Assembly: GCA_020631215.1 (NCBI GenBank)
Contig: JAHDHS010000001.1
Span: forward strand, 88,992-152,991
DNA: 64,000 bases
Origin: Hellea sp.
GTDB lineage: Bacteria > Pseudomonadota > Alphaproteobacteria > Caulobacterales > Maricaulaceae
Direction: 5' to 3'
The translations under genes and the position numbers were made by a program. Within the stretch, counting starts at the first letter, position 1, and every line of letters starts with the position of its first letter. Of the stretch, positions 1-8,154 are shown piece by piece. The notes under the pieces were generated by a model. The model did not search any database. It was not told the origin of the DNA and saw nothing but the letters and a program-made list of their open reading frames with translations.

Positions 1-425
1 TTTCTAGGATTTTGCGCGTAGTCACCAAAGGGGCCGCAATATTCATATCCAAGTGCCTCATAAAGGCGGCAAGCGGCGGCATATTGCGGGGTGTTATGGG
101 TCTCCAGATAGAGCGCGGTCATGCCGCTGGATTTAGCGATCTGTTCGATATGCGCCATCAGGGCTCGGCTGACGCCTTTACGCAAATGATCATCATGGGT
201 TCGGACGGATTTGATCTCGCCGGAATGAGGGCCAAGAGTTTTAAGCGCGGCGCAGCCCATCAGATTATTATCGGCATCATGAGCGGTAAACATTTCAATA
301 TCCGGCTTTTGCAGATCGGACAGGCCAAGCGCATGTGTGCAGGCATCCTGATTGGAAAACTCAAGATGTTGCCGGATGAGTGCGAGAATATCCGGGGCCG
401 TAAAATCAGCCGGCTTAATCTGCAT
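1..425 (-). CDS. GNAT-family N-acetyltransferase (partial, C-terminus beyond window edge)
   Basis: This reading frame starts at ATG 425 and stays open to base 1, giving 141 codons with no stop, so the C-terminus lies outside the window. It has the GNAT acetyl-CoA loop, a degenerate (Q/R)xxGxG/A site read as HLRKGVSRALM, followed by SSGMTALYLET and the typical C-terminal NTPQYAAACRLYEALGY helix-strand signature. It would transfer an acetyl group from acetyl-CoA to an unknown amine. The start overlaps the last 11 bases of the MATE gene, so it is probably translationally coupled as the last visible gene of the minus-strand operon. The substrate cannot be predicted. Confidence 0.8.
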   Translation of the reverse strand, partial: MQIKPADFTAPDILALIRQHLEFSNQDACTHALGLSDLQKPDIEMFTAHDADNNLMGCAALKTLGPHSGEIKSVRTHDDHLRKGVSRALMAHIEQIAKSSGMTALYLETHNTPQYAAACRLYEALGYEYCGPFGDYAQNPR

Positions 426-1752
426 ATTCGGTCTCCACATAACGTGTTATCCGCGGATAGTATAATCCAAGCGTTACGGCCCGCATTACATAATATATCA
501 GAAATGCGATCCAGATACCGGCCGGGCCAAAGAGAGGCGTAAGGGCATAATGCGCGGCGATGTAAATAATGACTGCGGCAATTCCGGCATTGCGCATTTC
601 GCGGGTGCGGGTCGTGCCGATAAAGATACCGTCCATTTGCCACGCCATGAAACCAATGATCGGAGCCAGCGCGCAATATGGCAGATAGGTCATAGCGCTT
701 TGTTGCACCGCCGGATCATCAGAGAGAAGCCGGATCAGAAACGGCCCGCCCAGCATGATTGCCGCCCCGGTCAGGAAGGCGAAACCAGCGGAAAATTCCG
801 TGGTCAAGCGCACGGCTTTGCTAAATCGTTTTCGGTCTTTGGCGCCGTAAGCCGCGCCTGCGACCGCCTCGGCTGTATGAGCGAAACCATCCAAGATCAG
901 CGCGGTCATGGTGATCATTTGCATGAGGATGTGATAGCCTGCGAGGAACACCTCGCCTTCGCTGGCGGCGGCATTGCCGAAGAAATTAAACCCGACGGTC
1001 AGCGCCATCGTGCGGATGAAAATATTGCTGTTGGCAACACCGAGCTTGGACAGGGCGTCTTTGGCCAGCAGCAATTTCCGGCTTACGGCATTGGGCCTCA
1101 ACCCGCCCCGGGCTTTGATTTCGCGCCACATCAGAAACAGCCCCGCTGCCAGTCCTGCCCATTCGGCAAAGGCAGAGGCCAGCCCGACACCATAAAGCCC
1201 CGCACCCAGACCGATCACGAAGATCGGCGACAGGATTATATTGACGATATTGAGCACGATTTGCAGACGCAGCGCATGGCCAGCACGGCTGATGCCGACA
1301 AACCAGCCCATCAGGGCAATCGTGCCCAAAGTGGCTGGCAGGCCCCACAGACGGGCGCTGATATAGGTGGCGGCACTGGTTTCGATTTCGCTGGAGGCCG
1401 TATAGATGGAAAAGGCGAGCGGCAGAAGCCAGACCTGCAAGGCCATGACCATCAGGCCGATCAAAATGCCTATGGGTATGGCCCTAAATATATGGGCCTG
1501 AACTTCGGCTTCATCGCCAGCGCCGTCACTTTGCGCGGCGAGCCCCGCCGTGCTCATGCGCAGGAACCCGAAACCCCAATAGAAGATACCGTAAATGACA
1601 GCCCCAAGTCCGATACCCGCCAAGGCCGATGTGCCAATAAACCGTCCGACCATCAGCGTGTCGACCAGACCGACAATGGGCGCAGCCCCATTGGCCAGCA
1701 TGATGGGCCAGCTTTGGTTGAAGACGGCCTTACGGGTCAATGCCATGGCCAT
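415..1752 (-). CDS. MATE-family efflux transporter
   Basis: A 445-residue polytopic inner-membrane protein of normal length for the MATE/DinF family. The N-terminus reads FNQSWPIMLANGAAPIVGLVDTLMVGRF, the hallmark first helix of MATE exporters, and about twelve hydrophobic segments follow. Family members export cationic drugs or metabolites in exchange for Na+ or H+. A second ATG two codons in (1746) is an alternative start. The gene lies 9 bases after the PaaI-like thioesterase gene and overlaps the GNAT gene, so it belongs to the pdxK-to-GNAT operon. The substrate is unknown. Confidence 0.9.
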   Translation of the reverse strand: MAMALTRKAVFNQSWPIMLANGAAPIVGLVDTLMVGRFIGTSALAGIGLGAVIYGIFYWGFGFLRMSTAGLAAQSDGAGDEAEVQAHIFRAIPIGILIGLMVMALQVWLLPLAFSIYTASSEIETSAATYISARLWGLPATLGTIALMGWFVGISRAGHALRLQIVLNIVNIILSPIFVIGLGAGLYGVGLASAFAEWAGLAAGLFLMWREIKARGGLRPNAVSRKLLLAKDALSKLGVANSNIFIRTMALTVGFNFFGNAAASEGEVFLAGYHILMQMITMTALILDGFAHTAEAVAGAAYGAKDRKRFSKAVRLTTEFSAGFAFLTGAAIMLGGPFLIRLLSDDPAVQQSAMTYLPYCALAPIIGFMAWQMDGIFIGTTRTREMRNAGIAAVIIYIAAHYALTPLFGPAGIWIAFLIYYVMRAVTLGLYYPRITRYVETEYAD

Positions 1753-1761
1753 AGCGGGGGT

Positions 1762-2181
1762 TTAGTCCTCGGCCGCTTTGGGGTTCAGATAATGTCCGTG
1801 CATCGCGGCGATGGGTTTATCATAATCCTCTTGCCAGGCCCGCACGCGGACATTGGCCACGCGGCTGCCCTGTTTGAAAATCAGGGCGCGGGCATATGTG
1901 TCCTGTGGTTTTCCGCGGCGAAGATAATCAACATTAATCCCGATGGGCTTAGACAAGCCCGTGCCCTCATTGGCTATGTAAAGCTGCACAATCGCCGCCA
2001 TTTCCAGAAGGCCGCTAATCGCCCCACCATGCAAGGCGGGCAGGGCCGGATTGCCAATATTGGTGTCTTGATAGGGCATGACGAGGGTAAATTCCTCTCC
2101 GATCAAGAGCGGTTTTAAGCCAAGGGACTTTGCATATGGAATTTTCTCTAATGCCCGGATCAGATCAGTTTCAGTTACCAT
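1762..2181 (-). CDS. PaaI-family hotdog thioesterase (copy 1)
   Basis: A 139-residue single hotdog-domain protein. The diagnostic HGGAISGLLE stretch (around residues 50-60) marks the central helix and active site of PaaI/YigI-type acyl-CoA thioesterases. The later segment PIGINVDYLRRGK is the usual central strand. It probably hydrolyses an acyl- or aryl-CoA. Its start overlaps the end of the second thioesterase gene by 7 bases. Two different PaaI proteins side by side is a recurrent alphaproteobacterial arrangement. They are clearly divergent and may form a heteromer or act on different thioesters (inference). Confidence 0.88.
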   Translation of the reverse strand: MVTETDLIRALEKIPYAKSLGLKPLLIGEEFTLVMPYQDTNIGNPALPALHGGAISGLLEMAAIVQLYIANEGTGLSKPIGINVDYLRRGKPQDTYARALIFKQGSRVANVRVRAWQEDYDKPIAAMHGHYLNPKAAED

Positions 2182-2633
2182 GTCTTACTGTCCTTCGGTC
2201 TGGGACCAGTCGCCATAAAGGTCGCTTGGGCCGTAGCGATGGGATCGGTTTCGTCACCATCATGGGCGATGGCGCGCAGGAAGGCGACATGTTTCGTCGT
2301 CTTATAACAATGAGCCTGCGCAATAATGGTCTCGCCGGGTTTGGCCGCCCGCATGTAATCAATCGACAAATTCAGCGTCGCGCAGCTGGTCGGCTGATCA
2401 AAGCCTGCCAGCGTGGCCAGACCACAGGCTTGATCCAGCAGAGTTGTGACCGCTCCGCCATGGATGACGCGGGTTTTCGGATCGCCAATCAATTCGGGAT
2501 TATAGGGCAGGCTCAAGGTCGCGCGGCCTTTATCAACCGCGACAAACTTAATGCCGAGCAATTTGGAATGGGGGGTCAGTTCCGCCATGGTGGGACCGAT
2601 TTCCCAAAGCTTTTGGACATGATCAGTTGACAT
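2175..2633 (-). CDS. PaaI-family hotdog thioesterase (copy 2)
   Basis: A 152-residue hotdog-fold protein with the motif HGGAVTTLLDQACGLA, including the Asp expected in active PaaI thioesterases, and the strand CATLNLSIDYMRAAKPGE. The predicted reaction is hydrolysis of acyl-CoA thioesters in the cytoplasm. Its ATG overlaps the stop of the upstream serine hydrolase (TAATG at 2632-2636), and its end overlaps the start of thioesterase copy 1, so translation is coupled along the operon. Unlike copy 1 it keeps the DQ catalytic-helix signature, so it is the more likely of the two to be a conventional enzyme. Confidence 0.9.
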   Translation of the reverse strand: MSTDHVQKLWEIGPTMAELTPHSKLLGIKFVAVDKGRATLSLPYNPELIGDPKTRVIHGGAVTTLLDQACGLATLAGFDQPTSCATLNLSIDYMRAAKPGETIIAQAHCYKTTKHVAFLRAIAHDGDETDPIATAQATFMATGPRPKDSKTW

Positions 2634-3778
2634 TACGTTTCTCCTAACAACTCATAGGCTTTGTCGATCAGAGCCCGGGGCCGCACGTCACCCAGGAGCG
2701 TGTTGTGCTGCCGATTCATGACATATGCTCCGTGCAGGCCTGTCACCGGATCAGCAAAAACGCAAGACCCGCCCCAGCCCGAATGGCCCAGAGTTTGTGG
2801 ATTTGGGCCATAAAAGAAATTCGGCTCATTGCGCATCACCCCTGCAGCGAAGTTGATGTTATAAGGCAATACCAAATTGTCTCCATCAATTCTCGATTTT
2901 GACAGAGCGGCAATCGTGTCTTCGGACAGGACGGCGATATCACCGGTCTTACCGTCCACAGCGATTTGCATCAGGGTTGCCAGACCTTTGGCAGTAGCAT
3001 GGCAATTCGATCCGGCAAATTCAGCTTTCCGCCAATCGGCCATTGACCGTCCACCGGGAGCGGCGCTTCGGTTAACGAAAGCGGCCCGCTTGACAGGCGT
3101 CAATTCTCCCAGATTGGCGAGCGCCTTAGGTTTGAACATATGACTGCAACGGTCATGCTCGCTTTCGGGCAGTCCGATCCAGACATCCGCGCCTGACGGC
3201 TCTGCGAGTTCCTCTCTTAGAATTTGGCCAAGGCTGCGTAGCTCTTTGTCCGTTCGCCGGGCGATTTGACCTGCCAGAAACCCAAATGTCACGGGATGGT
3301 AACCGCTGGCTGAACCGGGCGGGAAAAGAGGTTCCTGCCGTTCCAGTTGAGCGAGCGTCTTGTCCCAATCATACCAGTCTTCGCCTTGCCAATCCGGGTT
3401 AGAGATACCCGAAAGTCCAGCTTGGTGTGACATGAATTGCGCGACAGTCAGATCACCTTTGCCGTAAACATCCATTTCCGGCCAAATGGTTTTGACCAAT
3501 TGCTCATAGCCTAACCGGTCTTGCTCAGCCAGCCATGCGATCACAAGGGCAGCCATGGCTTTACCGGAGGAGTACACAGAGAAAAGCGTATTTGCCGTGA
3601 CTTCGACTTCGCCTTTCCGGTCCGACCAGCCTGCACAAATATCGATGAGTGTTACTCCGCGCCGCATGAGAGAGAACTGCACGCCCGCTTCTTCATGCTG
3701 GGCGAAGTTATCACGCATGACATCGTTGATAGCCTCTAGGCCCGGTTCGATATGACCTGAAATCGGAATGTCAGTCAT
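2633..3778 (-). CDS. Serine hydrolase of the beta-lactamase/esterase EstB family
   Basis: A 381-residue class C beta-lactamase-fold protein without a signal peptide. The SxxK nucleophile motif is at about residues 70-73 (LFSVYSSGKAM). A Tyr in SGYHPVTFGF probably serves as the YxN-type base, and the third motif is HSGWGGS. Cytoplasmic members of this family are mostly esterases or hydrolases of unknown substrate rather than antibiotic-degrading enzymes. The start overlaps the end of the pyridoxal kinase gene by 8 bases and the stop overlaps the next start (TAATG), so it is an internal operon gene. Confidence 0.88.
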   Translation of the reverse strand: MTDIPISGHIEPGLEAINDVMRDNFAQHEEAGVQFSLMRRGVTLIDICAGWSDRKGEVEVTANTLFSVYSSGKAMAALVIAWLAEQDRLGYEQLVKTIWPEMDVYGKGDLTVAQFMSHQAGLSGISNPDWQGEDWYDWDKTLAQLERQEPLFPPGSASGYHPVTFGFLAGQIARRTDKELRSLGQILREELAEPSGADVWIGLPESEHDRCSHMFKPKALANLGELTPVKRAAFVNRSAAPGGRSMADWRKAEFAGSNCHATAKGLATLMQIAVDGKTGDIAVLSEDTIAALSKSRIDGDNLVLPYNINFAAGVMRNEPNFFYGPNPQTLGHSGWGGSCVFADPVTGLHGAYVMNRQHNTLLGDVRPRALIDKAYELLGET

Positions 3779-4562
3779 GTTTTGTCCTCTTGGCCTTTAA
3801 AGGCAGGGGATTTACCCATTCACTTTGGGTTCGGATCAGGGGCAGCTCGCCTGCATCCAAAGCATTTGCGGCCTCCATCATTCTGAAAACGCCTGCTACC
3901 GCTTTGCTCATAGCCATGACGGGATCAAGATCGTTTAGCAAATGCCCGAGAAACAATCCGGCGAGCGCGTCCCCGCCGCCATGCGGGACAGAGTCGAATT
4001 TTCTATGTTCGACAGAGGCCCTGTTATTTTGGTCTTCATATCGCGCCCCGATATTATGACCTGCCGGCACTGATGTCGTCAGAGTGTTGCAGTCAACTTC
4101 AAACCCATTATCGCGAATATAGGATAGCTCCCATAGATTTGGCGTAATCACACTCGCCAATGGAACAAGCGTTTCGCAAATCGCCTGAGCGCGATCTTTT
4201 GGTATATAAAGCCGCCCGTCATCACCCATAACAGGATCAACCAAGACAGTGAGAGCCTCGTTTTGGTGTGTCAATTCAGTGATGACTTCCGCCGTCAGCC
4301 CAATATGTGCAAATTCACCCATATAACCCGTTAGGACCGCATCAAATTTGATGTTCTGAGCTTGAATGGCCTTCAACATATTGTTCAGCTGATCGACAGG
4401 CACTGCGCCGCCGCCGGGGTCGCCCCAGCCTGGATGGCGCCCCATCAAGGTTGTTGGTAGTATAATCACCTCGTGACCCAAACGCCGTAAGCAATAGGCG
4501 CTTGCGACAGATCCTACTCGGCTGGCCGCGACATAGGAGGATATCACCAAAACGGTTTTCAT
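3771..4562 (-). CDS. pdxY: Pyridoxal kinase (PdxK/PdxY family)
   Basis: A ribokinase-fold enzyme that phosphorylates pyridoxal to the cofactor PLP with ATP. I chose the ATG at 4562 (MKTVLVISSYV) over an upstream frame opening at 4652, because family homology begins there and AAGAGG lies just upstream. It has the ITPNLWEL segment and the catalytic GGGDALAGLFLGHLL motif (GxGD) near the C-terminus. At 263 residues it is a little shorter than E. coli PdxY (287), with an abbreviated region before the GxGD motif. It is the first gene of the minus-strand operon and is divergent from arsC. pdxK is an equally valid symbol. Confidence 0.85.
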   Translation of the reverse strand: MKTVLVISSYVAASRVGSVASAYCLRRLGHEVIILPTTLMGRHPGWGDPGGGAVPVDQLNNMLKAIQAQNIKFDAVLTGYMGEFAHIGLTAEVITELTHQNEALTVLVDPVMGDDGRLYIPKDRAQAICETLVPLASVITPNLWELSYIRDNGFEVDCNTLTTSVPAGHNIGARYEDQNNRASVEHRKFDSVPHGGGDALAGLFLGHLLNDLDPVMAMSKAVAGVFRMMEAANALDAGELPLIRTQSEWVNPLPLKAKRTKHD

Positions 4563-4628
4563 CTCCGACCTCTTGGCTATAAGGGCGCTTAAAATCAACC
4601 AATAGACTTGAATAAAAGGAAAGCTTTT

Positions 4629-4979
4629 ATGTCCAAACTGACTATCTGGCACAATCCACGTTGTTCTAAATCACGCCAAACTCTGAAATTGATTGAGGAT
4701 GCAGGCAAAGCGGTTGAGATTGTGCTGTATCTGGACAATCCTTTGGGCGAGGCTGAAATTGCCGACTTACTTCTGAAATTGGGTTTCCAGTCTGCGCGTG
4801 ATTTGATGCGTAAGGGAGAATCTATATATAGAGAGCTAGACCTGAAAGATGTGCAGGATCAAGATGCGTTGATTAAAGCCATGTCGGACCACCCGAAACT
4901 GATTGAACGACCTATTGTCAGTGATGGCCAGACGGCGATATTGGGCCGGCCGCCTGAAAACGTTAACAAACTCTTGTAA
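4629..4979 (+). CDS. arsC: Glutaredoxin-dependent arsenate reductase ArsC
   Basis: A 116-residue ArsC/Spx-fold protein. The N-terminus IWHNPRCSKSRQTL holds the catalytic Cys (about residue 12), and the C-terminal LIERPIV supplies the conserved Arg-Pro that stabilises arsenate and the thiolate. The family reduces arsenate to arsenite using glutathione and glutaredoxin. I chose ATG 4629, preceded by AAAGGAAAG, over the in-frame ATG at 4608, which would add seven non-homologous residues. No arsR, acr3 or arsB is nearby, so a housekeeping YfgD-like role is also possible. Confidence 0.9.
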   Translation: MSKLTIWHNPRCSKSRQTLKLIEDAGKAVEIVLYLDNPLGEAEIADLLLKLGFQSARDLMRKGESIYRELDLKDVQDQDALIKAMSDHPKLIERPIVSDGQTAILGRPPENVNKLL

Positions 4980-5091
4980 AATAAACGGAAATTTTTTTCA
5001 TCCATAAACGGCTTGTTAAGCAAAACAGGCGACACCTCATTAACCATAACGCTTCGCTTTGTGCGTTTGCGGCTGTTTTTGAGGGATTAAG

Positions 5092-6402
5092 ATGCGGATC
5101 GTTGCTTTTGCATTATCAGCAGTTTTACTGTCAGGTTGTTCGTGGCTGGGCAACACATTTGGTGCCGGAGGGCATTACAAAGCGAAAAGCAGCCAGTACG
5201 GTCACAATGCCTATGGCGGGCCACGTCACGCCAATCCCTGTGAAATACCGGCCGCGAATCACCCGATTCCACACGGGTGTGACCCGGCTCAAGTCACGAT
5301 TGGTACAGGCGGCTTCCCGCAACAACCTGTTTATGGACAAGGTGCTTATGGTGGCGGACAATATGCGCAGGCAGGTTACGGATCACATGCCCATGACGCT
5401 CAGTCACATGCCAATTACCGCAATCAAAAAACGCCCCGCATCAGAAAGCCGAAATGGCGTGGGCAGTTATCATATGGTGTTGATACGAGTAAATCGGGCA
5501 CATTCATAGACAGCACCAAATTTATCCCAAATTATAATCCTGCGGACTATAATGTCATCAATACAACGAACCCGCCTCAGGGGACTGCAGGTGATCAAGT
5601 CGTAGGGATGTATAGTGGAGGGCCAACGGATCCTACTTCAGACCGGCCTTATGACAGAAGCGAGGCTATCGATACATCATTTGATGATATCTACCAGGCA
5701 CCTTCGCGTCTGGCGCTTGGCGGGGAGTATATTCTAGACAATAAAACAACATTGTTTGCAGAAATTGGTTACACGCAGTCAGCGGCGGGGAATTTTAATG
5801 GACCTGTAGATGTTTACGGGTCTATCGATGGGTCGGAAACCACGACACCTGTTGATGCCGCAGGAAACCCTACAGGCCCTGCGGTTACGAATGATTTTGA
5901 TACAGGCCCCAATCCAGATCCGTATCAGACACGGTTAGCACGCTTTAGCAATTATGATCTTAGTGACATGAAACGACTGGACTTTCAGTTTGGTGGCCGC
6001 CGCTATTTCAACTCAATTATCAAAAGTGCAAATGCACAAACTCTGACCCCATTCGTAGGGGCATCAGCCGGCGTAGCCTACCATGACGACATCACATTTT
6101 CTTATGATTTGGAACAGACCAATTATGATGCACAGCACGCAATCTTAGCGGCTGATCCTGATTCAACTGCTATCTCCTCATCACCTGTGGATGTCAGCTC
6201 AGTCAGAGAAACGCTCTATGAATCTCAATGGGTTCCTACGGGGCAGTTGAGCGCAGGGTTAGACTGGCAGCTAACCCCCAGAACCGCATTGGCATTTGAG
6301 ACCGGGATAAAAGTTGAGGGCGCACGAGATTACGCGAATGGTGAGAAGGGCGACACAAACATCATCGTCCCATTCACATTAAGAGGCAGCTATAATTTTT
6401 AG
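5092..6402 (+). CDS. Lipoprotein with outer-membrane beta-barrel-like C-terminus (copy 1 of 3)
   Basis: This 436-residue protein is not assignable to a named family by eye. It has a type II signal peptide (MRIVAFALSAVLLSGCSWLG, lipobox LSGC, Cys16), then a Tyr/Gly/His-rich low-complexity linker to about residue 120. The rest looks like alternating amphipathic strands ending in VPFTLRGSYNF, with the terminal Phe expected of a BAM-recognised outer-membrane barrel. GAGGGATTAAG precedes the start. It is first of three consecutive genes with the same leader and the same type of ending (LRGxxxF). An outer-membrane lipoprotein with a surface linker is likely, but its function is unknown. Confidence 0.75.
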   Translation: MRIVAFALSAVLLSGCSWLGNTFGAGGHYKAKSSQYGHNAYGGPRHANPCEIPAANHPIPHGCDPAQVTIGTGGFPQQPVYGQGAYGGGQYAQAGYGSHAHDAQSHANYRNQKTPRIRKPKWRGQLSYGVDTSKSGTFIDSTKFIPNYNPADYNVINTTNPPQGTAGDQVVGMYSGGPTDPTSDRPYDRSEAIDTSFDDIYQAPSRLALGGEYILDNKTTLFAEIGYTQSAAGNFNGPVDVYGSIDGSETTTPVDAAGNPTGPAVTNDFDTGPNPDPYQTRLARFSNYDLSDMKRLDFQFGGRRYFNSIIKSANAQTLTPFVGASAGVAYHDDITFSYDLEQTNYDAQHAILAADPDSTAISSSPVDVSSVRETLYESQWVPTGQLSAGLDWQLTPRTALAFETGIKVEGARDYANGEKGDTNIIVPFTLRGSYNF

Positions 6403-6505
6403 CTAAAAACATGAAAATTAAGGGTTTGTTACAGGTTTGAAAACGCTTTGTTAAACATAGTTTGTTTTAAATTGGGACAATGACCGTCACACGAAGGAGA
6501 CCGAA

Positions 6506-7972
6506 ATGCGGCTCGTAACTTGTACATTAGCAGCAGTATTACTGTCAGGATGTTCCTGGCTTGGAGGAGGTCATGGTTCCAGCTATGGCGGAGGCAGTGG
6601 AGCGTATGGTGTAAACTGCGTCCCAGGCGGAGCTTATGGGCAAGCCGCATATGGTCACGGAGGCGCAGGATGCGTCGGCGGTGGTTACGGCGTAGCTGGT
6701 AACGGATATGGAGCCGGTGGTATGGGTCTTGGCGGAATGGGCTACGGCGCTGGTGATGGCGGCTTTGGCGCAGGTTACGGAGCCGGTGGAATGTATGGCG
6801 CTGGCGGCGGTGCTGGTGCTTACGGTCCTGGCGGCGTTGGTTACGGATCTGGTATAGGCGCCGGTTATGGCGCAGGCGGAGCAGGCGGCTTCGGTACAGG
6901 CGGCATGGGATATGGCGCAGGTTACGGAGCCGGTATGGGCGCTGGCTATGGTGCCGGTGGAGCTGGCAGTTACGGCGCGGGCGGCATGGGTTATGGTGCT
7001 GGCGGTATCGGCGCAGGCCTTGCAGCCAATGGTGTTGGCGGGCAATATGCTGGACTTGGCGGCGTAGGATATGGCGGAGCTTATGGCGGATCAGGCGTAA
7101 CAACACTTGGGCCCGGTGCTACATATGGCTCGGCTTACGGCCAAAATGTTGTCGGAACGCAGCTGGCGAATGGTCAGTGGGTCAATGGCGCAGCCGTTCA
7201 GACAGTACAAGGCGCACCAATTTATGTGCCACAACCTTATCCAGCCTATTATGGTGTCGCGCAGCAATTGCGCGGAAGTTACAGCTACGGATTTGGCGGC
7301 GGTGGAGCCATGCCTTTTGGTTTCGAACTTGATGGCGGCACAGAATTTGACCTTGGCGGTGATATTTTCACAGCCAAAGACCCCGGACTGGCTCTGGGCA
7401 GCACGACCGTCAATACGGGCGGCTCGGATGGGATCAGCTATGATGATGCCTTTGGTCAAATGAAGTCAATCGGCGGTACGATGGGATATGACGTCTCTCG
7501 CAATACGACAGTACTCGGTACAGTGAACTACGCCTCAGCTAAAGGTAAAACAGCGGAGCGTTATCAATCAGTTGATGCGCGCAGCCCGGGAACATTGGAA
7601 GATATCGATGCGACATTCTCCGATTTAGATCTCTGGACAATTGAGGGCGGCGTACGTCAATATATGGGTGCTAACCCGGCAATGCGGCCTTATGTCGGCG
7701 CTACGGCAGGTTTCACACACAATAATAGTGTCGATATTCAGCGTCATTATTCGTCTGATGGCACGGCTTATGATCCGGATCCTCTGGAATATGTCGAGAG
7801 TGGCTGGAACCCAACGGCTGCAGCGGTTGTCGGTGCAGAAATGGCTGTTGGACCGCGCGCAGCCATTGGAGTGGAATCAGGACTACGTTGGCGTGATAAT
7901 ATGAATACGCTCAGCAAGTCAGAAGACCGTTGGTCTGTGCCATTGAAGTTACGCGGACGCGTTGCCTTCTAA
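6506..7972 (+). CDS. Glycine-rich lipoprotein with beta-barrel-like C-terminus (copy 2 of 3)
   Basis: This 488-residue protein begins with MRLVTCTLAAVLLSGCSWLG, almost the same lipobox leader as copy 1. Residues 20 to about 200 are an extreme Gly/Tyr/Ala repeat built from GYGAG, GMGYGAG and GAGGAG units. After a Gln/Tyr-Pro transition the C-terminal half (about 250-488) looks like a beta-barrel and ends VPLKLRGRVAF. AAGGAG lies 8 bases upstream of ATG 6506. The Gly-rich segment creates long spurious frames on both strands. It probably forms a flexible or adhesive surface segment anchored by a barrel (inference). It is followed by a strong terminator. Confidence 0.75.
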   Translation: MRLVTCTLAAVLLSGCSWLGGGHGSSYGGGSGAYGVNCVPGGAYGQAAYGHGGAGCVGGGYGVAGNGYGAGGMGLGGMGYGAGDGGFGAGYGAGGMYGAGGGAGAYGPGGVGYGSGIGAGYGAGGAGGFGTGGMGYGAGYGAGMGAGYGAGGAGSYGAGGMGYGAGGIGAGLAANGVGGQYAGLGGVGYGGAYGGSGVTTLGPGATYGSAYGQNVVGTQLANGQWVNGAAVQTVQGAPIYVPQPYPAYYGVAQQLRGSYSYGFGGGGAMPFGFELDGGTEFDLGGDIFTAKDPGLALGSTTVNTGGSDGISYDDAFGQMKSIGGTMGYDVSRNTTVLGTVNYASAKGKTAERYQSVDARSPGTLEDIDATFSDLDLWTIEGGVRQYMGANPAMRPYVGATAGFTHNNSVDIQRHYSSDGTAYDPDPLEYVESGWNPTAAAVVGAEMAVGPRAAIGVESGLRWRDNMNTLSKSEDRWSVPLKLRGRVAF

Positions 7973-7994
7973 ACGCAATATTAACCACAAAACC

Positions 7995-8025
7995 AAAAAG
8001 CCCGGTTCTTGAGCCGGGCTTTTTT
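7995..8025 (+). terminator. Rho-independent terminator
   Basis: A GC-rich stem AAGCCCGG/CCGGGCTT with a 7-8 base loop is flanked by A5 and followed by T6. It lies 22 bases past the stop of the glycine-rich lipoprotein gene. It separates lipoprotein copy 2 from copy 3, which must therefore have its own promoter. Confidence 0.88.
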
Positions 8026-8154
8026 ATATTTTTTAGACTCTTCGCTTTATGGCCCCTCCCCTATAATTGGGCTGGCCTGAACTTTGCAAAGTCATCCCTG
8101 TGAAAAAAATTTGATGCGGCAATTGTGCCAATTCGGAACAAAAGGGATAAAACC

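Noticed and set aside
550..2118. A 522-codon plus-strand frame antisense to the MATE and thioesterase genes
   Set aside because: It has no family resemblance, is rich in His/Gln/Arg as typical of antisense frames, and the opposite strand encodes clear families.
6418..6432. TTAA-N7-TTAC, similar to a CtrA box (TTAA-N7-TTAAC), upstream of the Gly-rich lipoprotein
   Set aside because: One match with an imperfect second half-site in an AT-rich stretch is not enough to call a regulator site.
6429..7106. A 225-codon Arg/His/Leu-rich minus-strand frame
   Set aside because: It arises from the reverse complement of the Gly-rich repeats and has no start context.
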